Assembly (NCBI GenBank): GCA_029780415.1
Contig: JAKOYN010000062.1
Coordinates: forward strand, 18,822-82,821
Source of the DNA: RXIX01 sp003989075
GTDB lineage: Bacteria; Pseudomonadota; Gammaproteobacteria; Competibacterales; Competibacteraceae
DNA length: 64,000 nt
Reading direction: 5' to 3'
Shown here: piece after piece, positions 61,272 through 64,000 of the stretch
Position numbering within the stretch: position 1 is the first letter of the stretch
Layout: each line of letters begins with the position of its first letter
Made by a program: the position numbers and the translations under genes
Notes under the pieces: model-generated
Database searches by the model: none
What the model was told of the DNA's origin: nothing
Seen by the model: the letters and a program-made list of their open reading frames with translations, nothing else

Positions 61272-61338
61272 TACCGTCTGCGCGGGCTGCCCAGCCGCGT
61301 GGCTGGGGGTGATTAAGCCGGGGCACCCGCGGTCTTTG
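61272..61338 (-). ncRNA. Ribosomal protein L10 leader
   Basis: Read on the minus strand the region carries TCAAAGACCGCGGGTG, then CTTAAT, then CCCGCGCAGACGGT, with ACCGCGGG pairing to the CCCGCG and CGGT arm. This is the conserved wording of the E. coli L10 leader (AAAGACCGC AGGTG, CTTAAT, CTGCGTAGACGGTG). It is the L10-L12 binding site that controls rplJL translation. Confidence 0.85.
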
Positions 61339-61376
61339 ACGCTGACCGGAACATCCGGTCGGCCCAAAGTTCGTTG

Positions 61377-61407
61377 CCTGGCTCCCAATGTTGAACCGGG
61401 AGCCAGG
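61377..61407 (-). terminator. Stem-loop after rplA
   Basis: CCTGGCTCCC (61377-61386) and GGGAGCCAGG (61398-61407) form a perfect 10-bp stem with an 11-base loop, 16 bp after the rplA stop. No T run follows; it probably separates the rplKA and rplJL messages only partly, as in other gammaproteobacteria where a second promoter lies here. Confidence 0.5.
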
Positions 61408-61423
61408 GCGCTGATTCAGGGAT

Positions 61424-62119
61424 TCAGAGAGACAGCGTCGCCTGATCCAGGCCCAGGCCCGGACCCATGGTGGTGGACACGGTCACCCGGCGGATATACA
61501 CGCCTTTGGCGGTCGCGGGGCGGGCTTTCTGCAGATCATGCAGCAGCGCCTGCAGGTTTTCCTGCAACTGTGCCGGGGCAAAATCCACTTTGCCAATGGT
61601 GCAGTGGATGATGCCAGCCTTGTCAGTGCGATAGCGAACCTGACCGGCCTTGGCATTACGGATCGCGCCGACGACATCGGCGGTCACGGTGCCGACCTTG
61701 GGGTTGGGCATCAGGCCACGCGGGCCGAGGATCTTGCCGAGCTGACCGACGACGCGCATCGCATCGGGGGAGGCAATGACCACATCAAAATCCATGTTGC
61801 CGGCCTTGACCGATTCGGCCAGGTCTTCAAAGCCAACGATATCGGCGCCGGCCGCCTTGGCCGCATCGGCGTTGGCGCCCTGAGCGAATACCGCTACGCG
61901 CACGGTGTTGCCGGTACCATTGGGCAGCACGGTTGCGCCGCGCACCACCTGATCGGACTTGCGTGGATCAACGCCGAGGTTGACCGCAACATCGACCGAT
62001 TCACGGAACTTGACGCTGGAGACGTCCTTGAGCAGGCCGAGGGCCTCATCAATCGGGTAGAGCTTGCCGGGCGTCAGCTTGGCGCGGATGGCCTTGATAC
62101 GCTTGGTCAGTTTGGCCAT
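61424..62119 (-). CDS. rplA: 50S ribosomal protein L1
   Basis: L1 forms the tRNA-exit stalk and represses its own rplKA transcript. The 231-residue protein starts [15 protein letters not shown], has the signature [21 protein letters not shown] in the middle and [18 protein letters not shown] at the end. It is 3 bp downstream of rplK, so the pair is cotranscribed. Confidence 0.98.
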   Translation of the reverse strand: MAKLTKRIKAIRAKLTPGKLYPIDEALGLLKDVSSVKFRESVDVAVNLGVDPRKSDQVVRGATVLPNGTGNTVRVAVFAQGANADAAKAAGADIVGFEDLAESVKAGNMDFDVVIASPDAMRVVGQLGKILGPRGLMPNPKVGTVTADVVGAIRNAKAGQVRYRTDKAGIIHCTIGKVDFAPAQLQENLQALLHDLQKARPATAKGVYIRRVTVSTTMGPGLGLDQATLSL

Positions 62120-62122
62120 GGC

Positions 62123-62554
62123 TCAGACTCCTTCAACGATCAGGCCCATGGAGCGGGCACTGCCGGCGATGGTCCGCACCGCGGCGTCAAGATCGGCAGC
62201 GGTCAGGTCGGGCATCTTGGCCTTGGCAACATCTTCCAGCTGGGCGCGGGTAACGGTGCCGACCTTTTTGGTGTTCGGGTTGGAACTGCCCTTGGCTAGG
62301 CCGAGCTGCTTGCGCAGCAGCACCGAGGCTGGCGGCGTCTTCATGATGAAGGTGAAGCTGCGGTCGCTGTAGACCGTAATCACCACCGGAATTGGCAGAC
62401 CCGGTTCCATGCCCTGGGTCTGAGCATTGAAGGTCTTACAGAATTCCATGATGTTGACGCCGTGCTGGCCGAGCGCCGGGCCGACCGGCGGGCTGGGGTT
62501 GGCCTTAGCGGCCGCCACCTGCAGCTTGACGTATGCAGTAACTTTCTTTGCCAT
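62123..62554 (-). CDS. rplK: 50S ribosomal protein L11
   Basis: Part of the GTPase-associated centre; needed for RelA activation by stalled ribosomes. The 143-residue protein has [40 protein letters not shown], the family signature, and the C-terminal RNA-binding domain with [16 protein letters not shown] [34 protein letters not shown]. The ribosome site AGGAGC is clear. Confidence 0.98.
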   Translation of the reverse strand: MAKKVTAYVKLQVAAAKANPSPPVGPALGQHGVNIMEFCKTFNAQTQGMEPGLPIPVVITVYSDRSFTFIMKTPPASVLLRKQLGLAKGSSNPNTKKVGTVTRAQLEDVAKAKMPDLTAADLDAAVRTIAGSARSMGLIVEGV

Positions 62555-62647
62555 GAGTGCTCCTGTCGGGTGCGAACGCCTTGCGGCTCCCCGGAATACG
62601 CCGCGCGGTTGCGCGTGCGGTCAAGGGCGTGACCGGGCGGATGCCGG
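62555..62647 (-). promoter_or_regulatory. rplK leader, candidate L1 feedback site
   Basis: The 93-bp gap between nusG and rplK, read on the minus strand, ends CCGGGGAGCCGCAAGGCG-TTCG ahead of the ribosome site. L1 binds a GC-rich helix with a GGGAG element in this leader in E. coli. The resemblance is partial and position-based. Confidence 0.35.
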
Positions 62648-63190
62648 TCAACGCGATACTTTTTCGACCTGGCCGAATTCGAGTTCGACCGGAGTGGTGC
62701 GACCGAAGATCATCACACCCACGCGCAGCCGGCTCTTCTCGTAATTGACTTCTTCGACCACGCCTTCGAAATCATTGAAGGGACCGTCCGTCACCCGCAC
62801 CATCTCGCCGGGCTCGTAAAGGACCTTCGGCTTGGGCTTGTCGGCGCCTTCCTGGACGCGCTGCAGGATGGCCTGGGCTTCCTTCTCGGAAATCGGTGCC
62901 GGCTTGTCACTGGTCCCACCGATGAAACCGAGCACCTTGGGTACACTGCGCACCAGATGCCAGGTTTCGTTATCCATTTCCATCTGCACCAGCACATAAC
63001 CGGGGAAGAACTTGCGGTCGCTCTTGCGCTTCTGTCCATCGCGCATTTCCACCACTTCCTCGGTCGGCACCAGGACCTGACCAAAGCGGTGGGCGAGCCC
63101 CTCGCGGTTGATCCGGTCTACCAGCGAGCGGCGCACATGCTGCTCGAAACCCGAATAGGCCTGGACCACATACCAGCGCATCGTTGTCAT
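62648..63190 (-). CDS. nusG: Transcription termination/antitermination protein NusG
   Basis: Binds RNA polymerase and links it to Rho or the ribosome. The 180-residue protein has the NGN domain ([20 protein letters not shown]) and the C-terminal KOW domain ([47 protein letters not shown]). It is 13 bp downstream of secE in the same operon. Confidence 0.98.
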   Translation of the reverse strand: MTTMRWYVVQAYSGFEQHVRRSLVDRINREGLAHRFGQVLVPTEEVVEMRDGQKRKSDRKFFPGYVLVQMEMDNETWHLVRSVPKVLGFIGGTSDKPAPISEKEAQAILQRVQEGADKPKPKVLYEPGEMVRVTDGPFNDFEGVVEEVNYEKSRLRVGVMIFGRTTPVELEFGQVEKVSR

Positions 63191-63203
63191 GCCGCTGCTC
63201 CGT

Positions 63204-63578
63204 TCAACCGGTGATCAGGCGAACCAGCCACAGCAGCAGCAGGTCCAGCATCCACAGCAACAGGCCCATGATCACGACCATGGCAATCACGACCAGTGTG
63301 GTCTGGGTGGTTTCCGCGCGGGTGGGCCAGACAACCTTGCGCACTTCAGCGCGAGCGCCACGAACGAACTCCAGTGTTTCTGCGCCAGGCTCGGTGCGCA
63401 GGGCGAGCGCGACGGCAGCTCCGCCGGCTAGCAGCAAGCCAATCACGCGTACCAGCAGCGAATGGTTGGCAAACACGTAGAAAGCCACCAGCGCGACCAG
63501 GACAAGTGCACCGGCCGCCAACAGTTTCATCATGTCGGGGCGGCTAAGAGCTTGCGTTTCGGGTTTGGTCGGGTTCAT
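63204..63578 (-). CDS. secE: Preprotein translocase subunit SecE
   Basis: Essential clamp subunit of the SecYEG channel. The 124-residue protein has three membrane segments, the gammaproteobacterial three-helix form: about residues 16-36, 42-60 and 96-120. The conserved cytoplasmic amphipathic motif is [20 protein letters not shown] before the last helix. It sits between tRNA-Trp and nusG, the canonical location. Confidence 0.96.
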   Translation of the reverse strand: MNPTKPETQALSRPDMMKLLAAGALVLVALVAFYVFANHSLLVRVIGLLLAGGAAVALALRTEPGAETLEFVRGARAEVRKVVWPTRAETTQTTLVVIAMVVIMGLLLWMLDLLLLWLVRLITG

Positions 63579-63660
63579 GCAGGTATCGATTTTGCAAATT
63601 CCAGATACGCCCTTGCGTGATCTGATATCACGGGACGGCTAGAACCTGCCACGGGGAAGG

Positions 63661-63736
<76 letters not shown>

Positions 63737-63797
63737 GTAATCTTACTGGTCGAGGCCCGCTGTTAGACAGACCTCGACCCTGACGGATAACCGCGGA

Positions 63798-64000
63798 TTA
63801 CTCAATGATCTTGGCGACGACGCCGGCGCCGACGGTGCGACCGCCCTCGCGGATGGCGAAACGCAGACCTTCGTCCATGGCGATCGGGGCAATCAGGCTG
63901 ACGACCATGCGCACGTTGTCGCCGGGCATGATCATCTCGACGCCTTCAGGCAGGTCGACCGAACCGGTTACGTCGGTGGTGCGGAAGTAGAACTGTGGCC
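63798..64000 (-). CDS. tuf: Elongation factor Tu, C-terminal end (partial)
   Basis: Only the last 67 codons are in the window. The frame reads [28 protein letters not shown] and ends [18 protein letters not shown], which is the exact C-terminus of EF-Tu domain 3. The rest of the gene continues off the right edge. The neighbours tRNA-Trp and secE match the tufB position in gammaproteobacteria. Confidence 0.97.
   Translation of the reverse strand, partial: PQFYFRTTDVTGSVDLPEGVEMIMPGDNVRMVVSLIAPIAMDEGLRFAIREGGRTVGAGVVAKIIE

Overview
The window is high-GC DNA (roughly 60-65% G+C in the core genes) from a gammaproteobacterium. Three blocks support this: the cluster rpsB-tsf-pyrH-frr-uppS-cdsA-dxr-rseP-bamA-skp-lpxD-fabZ-lpxA-lpxB-(GNAT)-rnhB-dnaE in canonical order; the block tuf-tRNA-Trp-secE-nusG-rplKAJL-rpoBC with a recognisable L10 leader; and an outer-membrane biogenesis and lipid A gene set, which marks a Gram-negative. 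Class I PHA synthase, the amidotransferase of the NAGGN osmolyte, a Fur-box-controlled feoAB operon and an iron superoxide dismutase suggest a PHA-storing, osmotically flexible organism, possibly of the Chromatiales type. I cannot name a species.

Layout. 1-5.7 kb: feoA/feoB (feoB runs off the left edge), a two-hairpin repeat, the monothiol glutaredoxin grxD, an orphan NAGGN-type amidotransferase, a BON-domain lipoprotein, a gene-poor stretch and sodB. 5.87-20.3 kb: a complete type 1-like BREX phage-defence operon on the minus strand, in transcription order brxA-like, brxB, brxC, an AAA ATPase, a PIN nuclease, pglX, pglZ, brxL. 20.4-24.4 kb: a small secreted three-repeat protein, glnD and map. 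24.5-43.4 kb: the large plus-strand operon for translation, envelope and lipid A, interrupted once by a reversed GNAT gene. 43.5-51.3 kb: accessory genes, namely PHA synthase, a LuxR regulator with an ADP-ribosylglycohydrolase, a low-GC methyltransferase-like gene, msrA, an LprI-like secreted protein and an ABC-2 exporter. 51.4-64 kb: the RNA polymerase and ribosomal protein operon on the minus strand, with tRNA-Trp and the 3' end of tuf.

The most interesting part is the BREX island. Between brxC and pglX it carries a translationally coupled ATPase-nuclease pair (AAA_21-like ATPase plus PIN domain). It is inserted in the same way that known accessory defences such as PARIS sit inside other BREX loci, and I do not recognise this pair as a named system. 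The middle of pglX, starting just after the methyltransferase catalytic motif, drops abruptly to about 40-45% G+C, which points to replacement of the DNA-recognition segment by recombination. A common palindromic repeat has also been inserted in frame near the start of pglX.

Regulation visible in the sequence: a Fur box before feoA, a 14-bp perfect palindrome before the LuxR gene, an inverted repeat before brxA, a candidate leader before rpsB, the L10 leader before rplJ, a long hairpin between rplL and rpoB, and terminators after grxD and rpoC.
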